NCBI GenBank assembly: GCA_016791005.1
Contig: JAEUNY010000011.1
Span: 1 to 64,000, forward strand
From: Zoogloeaceae bacterium
GTDB taxonomy: Bacteria > Pseudomonadota > Gammaproteobacteria > Burkholderiales > Rhodocyclaceae
DNA: 64,000 bases
Direction: 5' to 3'
This document shows positions 33,764 to 42,841 of this stretch, in pieces. The translations under genes were made by a program, and so were the position numbers. The notes beneath the pieces are model-generated. The model was not told the origin of the DNA and ran no database searches. It worked only from the letters and a program-made list of their open reading frames with translations. Each line of letters begins with the position of its first letter. The stretch's first letter is position 1.

Positions 33764-35739
33764 GTGAAGAAGCGCCCGCGCTCTTTGCCGACCTATCGAT
33801 TTCTCGCACGGAGGGTAGAAAGGAGTTGAAGGTCGTCGATACCGGCGACCAGCCGTTGCGTCTGCGTGTTGGCTACATCTACACCTTGCAAGGAGCTAAT
33901 GGCGCCGGAAAGAGTTCGCTCATTCGCGCGTTGATGGGTGTGCCGGAGGGCGATGACCCGGTTCGCATGCGCGTTGGCGGTATGGAGGTTGCCGTCAAAG
34001 ATGTCGCCGATGCACTGTCCCATGGCTTGGTCGCGGTGTTTCAGGATGACGAGCTCATTCCGACGATGACCGTGCGCGAGCAGCTTTTGCTGCGGCACGC
34101 GGGCAAGGGATTTCGCACGCTGTTTCGCAACTGGTCGCGCCGACTCTTGCGGCGATTACCCGATAATCGCGGCAACGACATCGCTGAGAAACTAGGCTTA
34201 GAGCGTTCGGTCGAGGAGCAGGTGCTCGAACGAGCGAAACGAATGTTGGAGCAATTCGACGCGTTCGATCCGAACGCGCACTATGTCGATGTACTGGAAA
34301 AGTACCCGCGTCAGCTGTCGGGAGGAGAGTTCGCTGTCGCCCGCATCGTACTGTCACAGGTGTACGAGCGCGTGCGTGTAATGTTTCTTGACGAAATATT
34401 CAGCGGCGTTTACCGCGATGTCTGGCCGCGAATTGTCGACGCGTTTCGCAAGTGGGCGATCGAGAACAGGGTCAGCGTTCTGGTGGTGAGTCACAGCGAT
34501 GCCGAGTTGGTGCGCTGGCGCCCGAACGGCCGCTTTGAAATGAAGGATCGAACGCTGCGCCGGTTGCCGCCCGTGCAGTACGAGGCTGTTTATGCGGGCC
34601 TCCCGGCGCGTCATTCGACGTGCGCTGTCTTTGACGCGCGCAAGCACGAAAAATGGTGCGATGAGATGGATCTTCATGGCCCCTGGATCGTGCTGGTAGA
34701 CCAGGTTCTCGCGCAGACGCCTAGTTTTAAGCGCATTCGAAACCAGCAATTGAGGGGTGAGGTTGTCTTCGAGCTGTCGCTGGCCGGGGGAGAGACGTTG
34801 AAGTCCCTCGATTCAGCAGCCGCCATGCTCAGCAATTTGGCGGAGAACGGCGAAGCATCGCGATCGCTGCGCGGCGGGGCAGTGTTAATTGTGGGCGGCG
34901 GCACACTGCTCAACTTCGGCGGCTTCATTGCCAATGTGCTTTATCGAGGGCTGACAACCGTTCTGGTTCCGACCACCGTCATGGCCATTGCCGATGTTGC
35001 GATCGGTAGCAAGACTTCGCTCAATCTGCTGACCCTCGAAGGCATGCCATTCAAGCATGCGCTCGGGACCTATCACAATCCAGCTGCCATCGTGCTGGAC
35101 AACCGGTTCTTGCAAGAACTTCCTAGCGAACAGCGCCGGCTCGGTCTTTCCGAATGCCTGAAGCACGGCCTGTTGCAGGATCCCGGTCTGTTCAAGCAGG
35201 CACTGGCGCTGATGGTTGACCAGGAGCCTTCGTGGGAGCGCTGCTATGACGTTGCATGCCAAACCATGGAATTGAAGGCCGAGGTGCTGAGTCTCGATCC
35301 CTGGGAAGCCTCTTATGGGCGCCTGCTGTTGTTCGGACATCTGCATGCCCACTCACTTGAACGTCTTAGCGGACTTACGGTGCCGCACGGACGCGCTGTG
35401 ATTTTCGGTCTGCTGGTCGATCTGCACCTGTCTGGCTGTGACGCGTATGCGGAATTGCGCGACGCTAGCGTCAGGTCGCGCGTATTGATACAGAATGGGT
35501 TGTTATCTGCGGCCCAACGCTCGGAAGCCGACTGGCGGAGCGCGTATTTCGCGGACCCCAAGGAGCAACACATCAAAGACGAAGAGATTCACTACCTCGC
35601 ACTGGAGAAGTCCGGACAGTTTCGCGAACCGACGGCGCAATTCAACCAGTCCGTGCGCAAACTCCCATGGAGCCAATTCTGGCCCCAGCTACGTTTCGTC
35701 CTCAACGACATTCAATCCGCCCCCACGCGTGATCGGTAG
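33760..35739 (+). CDS. Fusion of an ABC-transporter ATPase and a 3-dehydroquinate-synthase-like sugar-phosphate cyclase
   Basis: 659 aa. Residues about 1-275 form a single ABC ATPase: Walker A GANGAGKSS (45-53), Q-loop Q95, signature LSGGE (186-190), Walker B VMFLDE (207-212) and switch H245. Residues about 280-659 form a complete sugar-phosphate-cyclase domain: GETLKSL (344-350), NAD-binding GGGT (379-382), PTT (404-406), KTSLN (418-422), the metal/catalytic block LSECLKHG with E465 and K468, FGHLHAH with H527 and H531, and PHG with H543. All three presumed metal ligands (E465, H527, H543) are kept. RbsA-type ATPases normally carry two ATPase halves; here the second place is taken by the cyclase. 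DHQ synthase, EEVS and DOI synthase are the relatives; specificity cannot be told. Confidence 0.85.
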   Translation: MSEEAPALFADLSISRTEGRKELKVVDTGDQPLRLRVGYIYTLQGANGAGKSSLIRALMGVPEGDDPVRMRVGGMEVAVKDVADALSHGLVAVFQDDELIPTMTVREQLLLRHAGKGFRTLFRNWSRRLLRRLPDNRGNDIAEKLGLERSVEEQVLERAKRMLEQFDAFDPNAHYVDVLEKYPRQLSGGEFAVARIVLSQVYERVRVMFLDEIFSGVYRDVWPRIVDAFRKWAIENRVSVLVVSHSDAELVRWRPNGRFEMKDRTLRRLPPVQYEAVYAGLPARHSTCAVFDARKHEKWCDEMDLHGPWIVLVDQVLAQTPSFKRIRNQQLRGEVVFELSLAGGETLKSLDSAAAMLSNLAENGEASRSLRGGAVLIVGGGTLLNFGGFIANVLYRGLTTVLVPTTVMAIADVAIGSKTSLNLLTLEGMPFKHALGTYHNPAAIVLDNRFLQELPSEQRRLGLSECLKHGLLQDPGLFKQALALMVDQEPSWERCYDVACQTMELKAEVLSLDPWEASYGRLLLFGHLHAHSLERLSGLTVPHGRAVIFGLLVDLHLSGCDAYAELRDASVRSRVLIQNGLLSAAQRSEADWRSAYFADPKEQHIKDEEIHYLALEKSGQFREPTAQFNQSVRKLPWSQFWPQLRFVLNDIQSAPTRDR

Positions 35740-35899
35740 GGGGCTGCGTAGGCCGCTTGGGTCTGGACGCGGCACTGCCGTGAATATAAAGCAGTCTGCC
35801 GAAGGATGGTAAACCCAACGCCACCAGTCGGGAGTACGACTGTGGCCGATGGGTCGCTTCCGACTGCTCGGCGAACAATCAATTCGCCGATGCTTCTTC
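35740..35899. other. Right edge of the lower-GC block, no gene seen
   Basis: This 160-base stretch lies between the stop of the fusion gene and the purC stop. One short minus-strand frame crosses it but has no protein-like features or ribosome site. No T-run hairpin, tRNA or repeat matching the left edge (31177-31712) was found by eye. Confidence 0.4.
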
Positions 35900-36835
35900 T
35901 CAACTCACTTTTTCCCCCGTCAGCCGCTCAAACGCATCCCGATACTTGGCGGCGGTGGCTTCGATGACGTCTGCCGGTAGCTCCGGGCCGGGCGCTTTTT
36001 TGCCCCAGTCCAGGGTTTCCAGGTAGTCGCGGACGTATTGTTTGTCGAAGGAGGGGGGGCTGATGCCTTTCCGGTAGGCGTCGGCGGGCCAGAAGCGGGA
36101 GGAGTCGGGGGTGAGGGCTTCGTCGATGAGGTGGAGGGTGCCGGCGGCGTCGATGCCGAACTCGAACTTGGTGTCGGCGATGAGGATGCCCCGGGTGGCG
36201 GCGTAGGCGGCGGCTTCGGTGTAAAGGCGCAGCGCCGCGTCGCGGGCTTCGGTGACCAGCCCGGCGCCGGTCTTGCCGGTGCCTTGGAGGGCGCTGGCGA
36301 GGAGCGCGTCGGTGCGGGCCTGGGCTTGTTCGAAGGAGATGTTTTCGTCGTGATCTCCAACCTCGGCCTTGCTGGCGGGGGTGAAGATGGGGGCGGGGAG
36401 CTTGGCGGCCTGCTGGAGCCCGGCGGGCAGGGCGATGCCGCAGATGGCGCCGGTGTCCTGGTAATCCTTCCAGCCGGAGCCGATGACGTAGCCCCGCACC
36501 ACGGCTTCGATGGGGAGCGGCGTGAGGCGCTTGACCACCAGGGCGCGGCCGCGCACCTGCTCCCGCTCGTCGGCGGCCACGACGCTCTCGGGGTCGATGC
36601 CGGTGAGCTGGTTGGGGACGACGTGGGCGAGGCGGGCGAACCAGAAGTTGGCCAGGGCGGTGAGGACGCGGCCTTTGTCGGGAATTGGGTTGGGCAGCAC
36701 CACGTCGAAGGCGGAGAGCCGGTCGCTGGTGACGATGAGGAGCTTGCTTTCATCCACGGCGTAAATGTCGCGGACCTTGCCGCGCCCGAGCAGGGGCAGA
36801 CTCTGAATGGAGGATTCGAACAGGGGAGCGGTCAC
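35900..36835 (-). CDS. purC: SAICAR synthetase (purine biosynthesis)
   Basis: 311 aa, the longer yeast/beta-proteobacterial form. PurC joins aspartate to CAIR using ATP. Motifs: [30 protein letters not shown] at the N-terminus, [20 protein letters not shown], the [18 protein letters not shown] block and [11 protein letters not shown] with [17 protein letters not shown]. It lies 36 bases downstream of hisC on the same strand. Confidence 0.97.
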   Translation of the reverse strand: MTAPLFESSIQSLPLLGRGKVRDIYAVDESKLLIVTSDRLSAFDVVLPNPIPDKGRVLTALANFWFARLAHVVPNQLTGIDPESVVAADEREQVRGRALVVKRLTPLPIEAVVRGYVIGSGWKDYQDTGAICGIALPAGLQQAAKLPAPIFTPASKAEVGDHDENISFEQAQARTDALLASALQGTGKTGAGLVTEARDAALRLYTEAAAYAATRGILIADTKFEFGIDAAGTLHLIDEALTPDSSRFWPADAYRKGISPPSFDKQYVRDYLETLDWGKKAPGPELPADVIEATAAKYRDAFERLTGEKVS

Positions 36836-36871
36836 GATGGCGGGTTCCGGTACGTCGGCAAGGGGCGGATT

Positions 36872-37951
36872 TTAGGCGAGGATCGCAGTCAGCGCTTCGA
36901 TCAGGGCGGCGCACTGGGCGTCGGTGCCCACGGTGATGCGCAGGAACTGGTCGATGCGCGGCGCCTTGAAGTGGCGGACGATGATGCTGCGGCTGCGTAG
37001 GGCTGCGGCCAGCTCGGCGGCATCGCGGTCAGGGTGGCGGGCAAAGACAAAATTGGCGGCCGAGGGGAGCACCTGAAAGCCCAGCGCGGCGAGATCGGCA
37101 GCGAGCTTTTCCCGGCTAGCGATGACACGCTGGCGGGTTTCGTCGAACCACGCCTGGTCGGCCATCGCGGCGGCGGCGCCGACCAGGGCGAGGCGGTCGA
37201 GGGGGTAGGAGTTGAAGCTGTCCTTGACCCGGACGAGGCCCTCGATGAGTGGCGCCTGGCCGATGGCGAAGCCCACCCGCAGCCCGGCCAGCGACCGCGA
37301 TTTGGAGAGGGTGTGGATCACCAGCAGGTTGGGGTGGCGGTCGATGAGGGCGGTGGCGGAGTCGGCGCCGAAGTCGACGTAGGCTTCGTCCACCACGATG
37401 GGGCAGTCCGGCAGCCCGGCCGCAAGCCGCTCGATCTCCGCCAGGGGCAGGGCACGGCCGGTGGGGGCGTTGGGGTTGGGGAAGATCGCCGCGCCGACGC
37501 CGGCGGGGCCCCGGGCGAGGTAGTCGTCGACCCGAATCTGGAACGCCTCATCCAGCGGCACGGTGGCGTAGTCGATGCCGTAGAGGCCGCAATAGACCGG
37601 GTAGAAGCTGTAGGTGATGTCCGGAAACAGCAGGGGCCGGTCGTGCTTGAGGAGGCCGAGGAAGGTGTGGGCCAATACCTCGTCCGAGCCGTTGCCGACG
37701 AACACCTGTTCCACGCTGACGCCGTAGCAATTGGCGATGGTTTGGCGCAGGGCCAATCCGGTGGGGTCCGGGTAGAGCCGCAGGCGCTCGCCGCCACTGG
37801 CCAGCTCGGCCTGAATCGCCTCCTCTACCCGGGGGCTGGGGGGGTAGGGGTTCTCGTTGGTGTTGAGCTTGACGAGGTGGGCGAGCTTGGGCTGCTCCCC
37901 GGGAACATACGGGGTTAGTCCGTGGACGACGGGGCTCCAGAAGCGACTCAT
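36872..37951 (-). CDS. hisC: Histidinol-phosphate aminotransferase
   Basis: 359 aa. HisC is a PLP enzyme of histidine synthesis. The N-terminal [14 protein letters not shown] block, [20 protein letters not shown] and the PLP-lysine motif [18 protein letters not shown] are all present, with the C-terminal FLRITVGT arginine. The ATG at 37951 was chosen because the earlier one at 37996 adds an unlikely Pro/Cys-rich leader. It is divergent from the hisB-H-A-F-I-E cluster. Confidence 0.96.
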   Translation of the reverse strand: MSRFWSPVVHGLTPYVPGEQPKLAHLVKLNTNENPYPPSPRVEEAIQAELASGGERLRLYPDPTGLALRQTIANCYGVSVEQVFVGNGSDEVLAHTFLGLLKHDRPLLFPDITYSFYPVYCGLYGIDYATVPLDEAFQIRVDDYLARGPAGVGAAIFPNPNAPTGRALPLAEIERLAAGLPDCPIVVDEAYVDFGADSATALIDRHPNLLVIHTLSKSRSLAGLRVGFAIGQAPLIEGLVRVKDSFNSYPLDRLALVGAAAAMADQAWFDETRQRVIASREKLAADLAALGFQVLPSAANFVFARHPDRDAAELAAALRSRSIIVRHFKAPRIDQFLRITVGTDAQCAALIEALTAILA

Positions 37952-38010
37952 GGTGCGGCAGGCAGGGGACGGATGAGGGCGGGGGCAGGGGCGCAACCCG
38001 TGGGTGGCAA

Positions 38011-38019
38011 TGGTATCAT
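38011..38019 (+). promoter_or_regulatory. Extended -10 promoter for the hisB operon
   Basis: TGG-TATCAT at 38011-38019 in the hisC-hisB divergent region is a good extended -10 element. The predicted start is near 38026, about 40 bases ahead of the hisB ATG. No -35 and no His-rich leader peptide or attenuator hairpin is visible. Confidence 0.45.
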
Positions 38020-38066
38020 GGCCGCCTTATCCCCTCCGATCGTGCCCGTCACGCCCTTGCCCGCCC

Positions 38067-38654
38067 ATGCGCCAGGCTGAAGTCACCCGCAATACCCTCG
38101 AAACGCAAATCACGGTTCGCCTCGACCTGGATGGGACCGGCCAGGCGCGCCTCGCCACCGGGGTGCCCTTCCTCGATCACATGCTCGACCAGATCGCGCG
38201 CCATGGGGCGATGGATCTGGAGGTGGGCGCCAGCGGGGATGTGCATATTGATGACCACCACACCGTCGAGGATGTGGGCATCACCCTGGGCCAGGCCTTC
38301 GCCAAAGCCCTGGGGGACAAGAAAGGCATTCGTCGCTACGGCCATGCCTACGTGCCGCTGGACGAGGCCTTGTCGCGGGTGGTGGTGGATTTCTCCGGCC
38401 GGCCGGGGCTGCATTATTTTGTCGAATACACGCGGGCCCGCATCGGCGGGTTCGATGTGGACCTCGTGCGGGAGTTTTTCCAGGGCTTCGTGAATCACGC
38501 CGCCGCCACGGTGCATATCGACAACCTGCGCGGCGACAACGCCCACCACCAGTGCGAGACGATCTTCAAGGCCTTCGGCCGGGCGCTGCGCATGGCGGCG
38601 GAACTGGATCCTCGCGCGGCGGGGGCGGTGCCCTCCACCAAGGGCGCCCTCTGA
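38067..38654 (+). CDS. hisB: Imidazoleglycerol-phosphate dehydratase
   Basis: 195 aa, the monofunctional form without a phosphatase domain. The manganese-binding repeats [41 protein letters not shown] and [17 protein letters not shown] are intact. It starts [15 protein letters not shown]; the ATG at 38067 is preferred over 38004, which would extend back across the promoter. First gene of the plus-strand his cluster. Confidence 0.97.
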   Translation: MRQAEVTRNTLETQITVRLDLDGTGQARLATGVPFLDHMLDQIARHGAMDLEVGASGDVHIDDHHTVEDVGITLGQAFAKALGDKKGIRRYGHAYVPLDEALSRVVVDFSGRPGLHYFVEYTRARIGGFDVDLVREFFQGFVNHAAATVHIDNLRGDNAHHQCETIFKAFGRALRMAAELDPRAAGAVPSTKGAL

Positions 38655-38702
38655 GGCTGTCATTCACTTTTTATCGACGTGATTCATTCGGGCTGACGGG
38701 TC

Positions 38703-39341
38703 ATGGGCAGCGTTGCCATCATCGATTACGGCATGGGAAATCTCCGCTCGGTCTGCAAGGCCATCGAGCACGTCGGGCCGGACGCGGAGGTGCGGGTGAC
38801 CAGCGACCCCGCAGTGGTCAAGGCCGCCGGGCGGGTGGTGTTCCCCGGCCAGGGCGCGATGCCCGACTGCATGAAGGAACTCGACGCCCGGGGCTTGCGC
38901 CCGGCTGTGCTGGAGGCGGCCGCGACCAAGCCCTTCCTGGGGATCTGCATCGGCTTGCAGATGCTTTTCCGCCACAGCGAAGAGGGCGACGTGCCGGGCC
39001 TGGGGGTATTCCCCGGAGAAGTGCGCCGGTTCCCGGCGTCCCGCATGGTGAGTCCGACCGGGGAGCGCCTGAAGGTGCCCCACATGGGATGGAACGAGGT
39101 GCGCCAGGTGGGCGCGCATCCCCTGTGGAGCGACATCCCGAAAGACGACCGATTCTATTTCGTCCATAGCTATTACGTGGAACCGGCTGATTCCTCGGTC
39201 ATCGCGGCCGAGACGGACTACGGCCTGCGCTTTACCAGTGCGGTGGCCAAGGATAATATCGTTGCGGTTCAGTTCCACCCCGAGAAGAGTGCCCATTCAG
39301 GATTGCAGCTGCTCGCTAACTTCCTGCGCTGGAAACCCTGA
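38703..39341 (+). CDS. hisH: Imidazole glycerol phosphate synthase glutamine amidotransferase subunit
   Basis: 212 aa. HisH releases ammonia from glutamine for HisF. The nucleophile Cys is in FLGICIGLQMLF, preceded by VFPGQGAMPDC, and the catalytic His/Glu pair lies in AVQFHPEKSAHSG. The MGWNEV and FYFVHSYYVEP blocks are normal. It lies 48 bases after hisB and 52 before hisA. Confidence 0.98.
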   Translation: MGSVAIIDYGMGNLRSVCKAIEHVGPDAEVRVTSDPAVVKAAGRVVFPGQGAMPDCMKELDARGLRPAVLEAAATKPFLGICIGLQMLFRHSEEGDVPGLGVFPGEVRRFPASRMVSPTGERLKVPHMGWNEVRQVGAHPLWSDIPKDDRFYFVHSYYVEPADSSVIAAETDYGLRFTSAVAKDNIVAVQFHPEKSAHSGLQLLANFLRWKP

Positions 39342-39393
39342 TGCTGGGCATGCCTGATAGACCGGTCATTTCCATTCCCATTCCTGAACTGCC

Positions 39394-40134
39394 ATGTTGT
39401 TGATTCCAGCCATTGACCTCAAGGACGGCCACTGCGTACGCCTCAAGCAAGGTGAAATGGAAGGCGCCACGGTTTTCTCCGAAGACCCCGTGTCCATGGC
39501 CCGACACTGGGTCGCCCAGGGGGCGCGGCGCCTGCATTTGGTGGACCTCAACGGGGCCTTCGCCGGCAAGCCGAAAAACGAGGCGGTGATCAAGGCCATC
39601 GTCAGTGCCGTGAGCGACGACATCCCCGTTCAGCTGGGTGGCGGGATTCGGGATCTCGATACCATCGAGCGCTACCTGGATGACGGGGTCTCCTACGTGA
39701 TCATCGGCACCGCGGCGGTCAAGAATCCCGGGTTTCTGCACGACGCCTGCTCGGCCTTCGGCGGACACATCATCGTCGGTCTCGATGCCAAGGAGGGCAA
39801 GGTGGCCGTTGATGGCTGGTCCAAGATGACCGGCCACGATGTGGTGGACCTCGCCCGCAAGTTCGAGGATTACGGGGTGGAAGCCGTGATCTACACCGAC
39901 ATTGGCCGGGACGGGATGCTGAGCGGCGTGAATGTGGAAGCCACCGTGCGTCTGGCCCAGGCGCTGCGGATTCCGGTGATCGCCAGTGGCGGCATCGCCG
40001 CCATGACCGACATTGAGCAACTCTGCGCGGTGGAGGGTGAGGGCATCATGGGCGCCATTACCGGGCGTGCGATCTACGAAGGCACCCTCGATTTTCAGGC
40101 TGCCCAGGCGCGCGCCGACGTGCTTTCGGCCTGA
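39394..40134 (+). CDS. hisA: Phosphoribosylformimino-AICAR-phosphate isomerase
   Basis: 246 aa beta-alpha barrel. [20 protein letters not shown] carries the first catalytic Asp, and the second lies in [14 protein letters not shown]. The phosphate-binding motifs LGGGIRD and [14 protein letters not shown] are present. It precedes hisF by 24 bases, the standard order. Confidence 0.98.
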   Translation: MLLIPAIDLKDGHCVRLKQGEMEGATVFSEDPVSMARHWVAQGARRLHLVDLNGAFAGKPKNEAVIKAIVSAVSDDIPVQLGGGIRDLDTIERYLDDGVSYVIIGTAAVKNPGFLHDACSAFGGHIIVGLDAKEGKVAVDGWSKMTGHDVVDLARKFEDYGVEAVIYTDIGRDGMLSGVNVEATVRLAQALRIPVIASGGIAAMTDIEQLCAVEGEGIMGAITGRAIYEGTLDFQAAQARADVLSA

Positions 40135-40158
40135 TCGGCCGTCGCGCTCCTCACGGTC

Positions 40159-40917
40159 ATGCTAGCCAAACGCATCATTCCTTGCCTCGACGTCAATGCC
40201 GGACGGGTGGTCAAGGGCGTCAATTTCGTCGAACTTCGCGATGCCGGAGATCCGGTCGAGGTGGCGCGCCGCTATGACGAGCAAGGGGCCGACGAGATCA
40301 CCTTCCTCGACATCACGGCCAGCTCCGACGCCCGGGACACCATCATCCATGTGGTGGAGCAGGTGGCGGAGCAGGTTTTTATTCCCTTGACCGTCGGGGG
40401 AGGGGTGCGCACGGTGGAGGATGTTCGCCGCCTCCTGAATGCGGGGGCCGACAAAGTGTCCATCAACACCGCCGCGGTCAACAATCCCCAGGTGGTGGCG
40501 GAGGCCAGCGGCAAGGTGGGCAGCCAGTGCATCGTGGTGGCCATCGATGCCAAGCAGACGGCCCCCGGGAAGTGGCAGGTTTTTACCCATGGCGGGCGCA
40601 ATAACACGGGTCTGGATGCCATCGAATGGGCGTGCCGGGTGGAGAGTCTGGGCGCGGGCGAAATTCTGCTCACCAGCATGGACCGGGACGGTACCAAGTC
40701 CGGCTTTGATCTGGCTTTGACCCGGGCGATCTCGGACGCGGTGCGGATTCCGGTCATCGCCAGCGGAGGCGTGGGTAACCTCGATCATCTCGCCGATGGC
40801 GTCAGCCAGGGTGGGGCGGACGCGGTGCTGGCGGCCAGCATCTTCCATTTTGGCGAGCACACGGTGCGGGAAGCCAAGGAGCTGATGCGTCGGCGCGGTA
40901 TCGAGGTTCGCCTGTGA
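40159..40917 (+). CDS. hisF: Imidazole glycerol phosphate synthase cyclase subunit
   Basis: 252 aa barrel partner of HisH. The conserved N-terminus [23 protein letters not shown] with the first catalytic Asp, [15 protein letters not shown], the second catalytic Asp in [14 protein letters not shown] and the [12 protein letters not shown] phosphate motif are present. Its end overlaps hisI by four bases. Confidence 0.98.
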   Translation: MLAKRIIPCLDVNAGRVVKGVNFVELRDAGDPVEVARRYDEQGADEITFLDITASSDARDTIIHVVEQVAEQVFIPLTVGGGVRTVEDVRRLLNAGADKVSINTAAVNNPQVVAEASGKVGSQCIVVAIDAKQTAPGKWQVFTHGGRNNTGLDAIEWACRVESLGAGEILLTSMDRDGTKSGFDLALTRAISDAVRIPVIASGGVGNLDHLADGVSQGGADAVLAASIFHFGEHTVREAKELMRRRGIEVRL

Positions 40918-41315
40918 GTACACCCATCAGCGCCAAATGGTTGAACGAGGTGACCTGGGACGACCAGGGGCTCGTTCCCGTCATCGCCCAGGAAGCCAGC
41001 ACCGGGACCGTGTTGATGTTCGCCTGGATGAATCGCGAGGCCCTGGCCTTAACCGCGGAGACCGGTCAGGCGGTGTATTGGTCCCGCTCCCGCCGCAAGC
41101 TCTGGCACAAGGGCGAGGAATCTGGCCATGTCCAGAAGGTCGTGGAGATCCGCATGGATTGCGACAACGATGTCATCCTGCTCAAGGTCGAGCAATTGGG
41201 GGGCATCGCCTGCCACACCGGTCGTCATAGTTGTTTTTTCCAGCGCCACTTGGACGAAGGTCAGTGGGAGGCGGTGGATCCGGTTTTGAAAGACCCGAAG
41301 GATATTTACAAATGA
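40914..41315 (+). CDS. hisI: Phosphoribosyl-AMP cyclohydrolase
   Basis: 133 aa, the separate HisI form. The zinc and catalytic residues lie in [35 protein letters not shown] and [12 protein letters not shown]. It starts at a GTG overlapping the hisF stop (GTGA) and its own stop overlaps hisE (ATGA), so the three are translationally chained. Confidence 0.98.
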   Translation: MSTPISAKWLNEVTWDDQGLVPVIAQEASTGTVLMFAWMNREALALTAETGQAVYWSRSRRKLWHKGEESGHVQKVVEIRMDCDNDVILLKVEQLGGIACHTGRHSCFFQRHLDEGQWEAVDPVLKDPKDIYK

Positions 41316-41638
41316 TCGATATCGAAGTCCTCCATCGCGTTGCGGCCACCCTTGCGGAACGAAAAGGCGCGCCGCCGGAGTCGTCCTACGTGTCCAGCCT
41401 GTATTCCAAGGGGACGGACGCCATTTGCAAGAAGGTGGCCGAGGAAGCCGCTGAGACGATCATGGCGGCCAAAGACAAGGACCTCCTCCACGTTGTGTGG
41501 GAGGTGACCGACCTCTGGTTCCATTCATTGATTCTTCTCTCTCATTTTGGGCTCTCGGTGGATGATGTCCTCGCGGAGTTTCGCCGTCGGGAGGGTGTGT
41601 CGGGGATCGATGAGAAGAAATCCCGCACGGCGGGCTGA
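41312..41638 (+). CDS. hisE: Phosphoribosyl-ATP pyrophosphatase
   Basis: 108 aa. The MazG-like helical motif is clear: [31 protein letters not shown] and [23 protein letters not shown], with the metal-binding EEAAE and EVTDL clusters. The ATG overlaps the hisI stop by four bases; longer upstream in-frame sequence is antisense-like and was rejected. Confidence 0.97.
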   Translation: MIDIEVLHRVAATLAERKGAPPESSYVSSLYSKGTDAICKKVAEEAAETIMAAKDKDLLHVVWEVTDLWFHSLILLSHFGLSVDDVLAEFRRREGVSGIDEKKSRTAG

Positions 41639-41643
41639 TCGCG

Positions 41644-41991
41644 GTGGCCGACTGCATCTTTTGTCGTATTGCCGCAGGGGCCATTCCGGCGAAGAAGCTA
41701 TATGAAGACGATCTCGTGGTCGCCTTCCACGACATCCAGCCGGCGGCCCCGATTCACATTCTGGTGATCCCCAAGGCCCACGTCACCTCCCTGGCCAGCG
41801 TCGAGTCTGCCCATGAGGCAATGCTCGGCCGCCTGCTTGCCGTGGGTTCCCGCCTTGCGAAGGAGCAGGGGTGCAGCGATGGGTTCCGCACCATCGTCAA
41901 TACGGGGCGGGTGGGTCGGCAGGAGGTGTATCATCTTCCCGTCCATTTTCTGGGTGGCCCGGACGTGTTGCCACCCATGTTGAAGCATTAA
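41644..41991 (+). CDS. HIT-family protein (HinT-like) with altered histidine triad
   Basis: 115 aa from a GTG five bases after hisE. The zinc-site N-terminus [40 protein letters not shown] and [12 protein letters not shown] are typical HinT. HinT enzymes are nucleoside phosphoramidases with the active motif HxHxHxx, whose middle His is the nucleophile. Here the motif reads H97-L-P99-V-H101: the middle position is Pro (codon CCC at 41938-41940), one base from a His codon. Catalysis should be lost if the sequence is right. Gene position between hisE and tatA is standard in betaproteobacteria. Confidence 0.93.
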   Translation: MADCIFCRIAAGAIPAKKLYEDDLVVAFHDIQPAAPIHILVIPKAHVTSLASVESAHEAMLGRLLAVGSRLAKEQGCSDGFRTIVNTGRVGRQEVYHLPVHFLGGPDVLPPMLKH

Positions 41992-42001
41992 GGAGGGGCC
42001 C

Positions 42002-42229
42002 ATGGGTTCTTTCAGCATTTGGCACTGGCTCATCGTTCTGGTAATCGTGATGCTGGTGTTCGGCACGAAGAAGCTGCGCAATATCGGTCAGGATCTCGGT
42101 GGTGCGGTGAAGGGCTTCAAGGAAGGCATGCGGGATGCGGAAGGCGGCGATACGCCGAAGCAGCTCGATGGCCAAAGCACCAGCAACACCGTCGAGGGCG
42201 AAGCCCGCGAGAAATCCAAATCCTCCTGA
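42002..42229 (+). CDS. tatA: Twin-arginine translocase subunit TatA
   Basis: 75 aa. One N-terminal membrane helix ([18 protein letters not shown]) with the [24 protein letters not shown] amphipathic helix directly behind it, then a polar tail. TatA oligomers form the transient pore for folded Tat substrates. AGGAGG precedes the ATG. tatB follows after 99 bases. Confidence 0.97.
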   Translation: MGSFSIWHWLIVLVIVMLVFGTKKLRNIGQDLGGAVKGFKEGMRDAEGGDTPKQLDGQSTSNTVEGEAREKSKSS

Positions 42230-42328
42230 TCGGGAGCCCGGCTCCCTTCCCCTCGGTCGCCCTGCAGAGGCGCCCATCGCGGATCCGAGTTTCCGTTCAT
42301 ACTGCCTGCCGTCACGACGCTTTTCGTC

Positions 42329-42841
42329 ATGTTTGACATTGGATTTTCCGAACTCGTGGTGATCGGCTTGGTGGCCTTGGTGGTCATCGGGCCTGAGCGC
42401 CTGCCGCGGGTGGCCCGGACGGTGGGGCATCTCCTTGGGCGCCTTCAGCGCTACGTGTCCGACGTTAAGGCGGACATTCACCGGGAAATGCAGATCGAGG
42501 ACCTTAAAAAGCTGCAACAGCAGATGGCGGATTCTGCGCGGGAGTTCGAAGGCTCCATGCGCAGCCAATTTTCGGCTTTGGAATCCGGCGCGCGGGACAC
42601 TGCGGCCAAGGTCGACGCGGAGCTTCGGGGTGGACCGGAGGCCAGAGAGGTGGCAAGGCCGTCCCAGGCGGAACAAGGTGGCCGTCTACTCGATCGCCAT
42701 TTGGGCGAGGCCGACGCCCTGGCCGGCGCGCCCCCCTTTCCCTCGGCGGGAGCGGGGTCGGCCGGTGGTGGCAAGAGCCAGCTTGAACTGGGGCTCGACG
42801 CAGGGGGCGGGTCGGAATCAGCTCGGCGCGACGGGCCATGA
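42329..42841 (+). CDS. tatB: Twin-arginine translocase subunit TatB
   Basis: 170 aa. The N-terminus MFDIGFSELVVIGLVALVVIGPERLPRVARTVG is the TatB signature (Glu in the helix, GPERLP hinge). A long amphipathic helix and a low-complexity Gly/Ala/Pro tail follow. TatB pairs with TatC to receive signal peptides. Its stop overlaps tatC by four bases. Confidence 0.97.
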   Translation: MFDIGFSELVVIGLVALVVIGPERLPRVARTVGHLLGRLQRYVSDVKADIHREMQIEDLKKLQQQMADSAREFEGSMRSQFSALESGARDTAAKVDAELRGGPEAREVARPSQAEQGGRLLDRHLGEADALAGAPPFPSAGAGSAGGGKSQLELGLDAGGGSESARRDGP

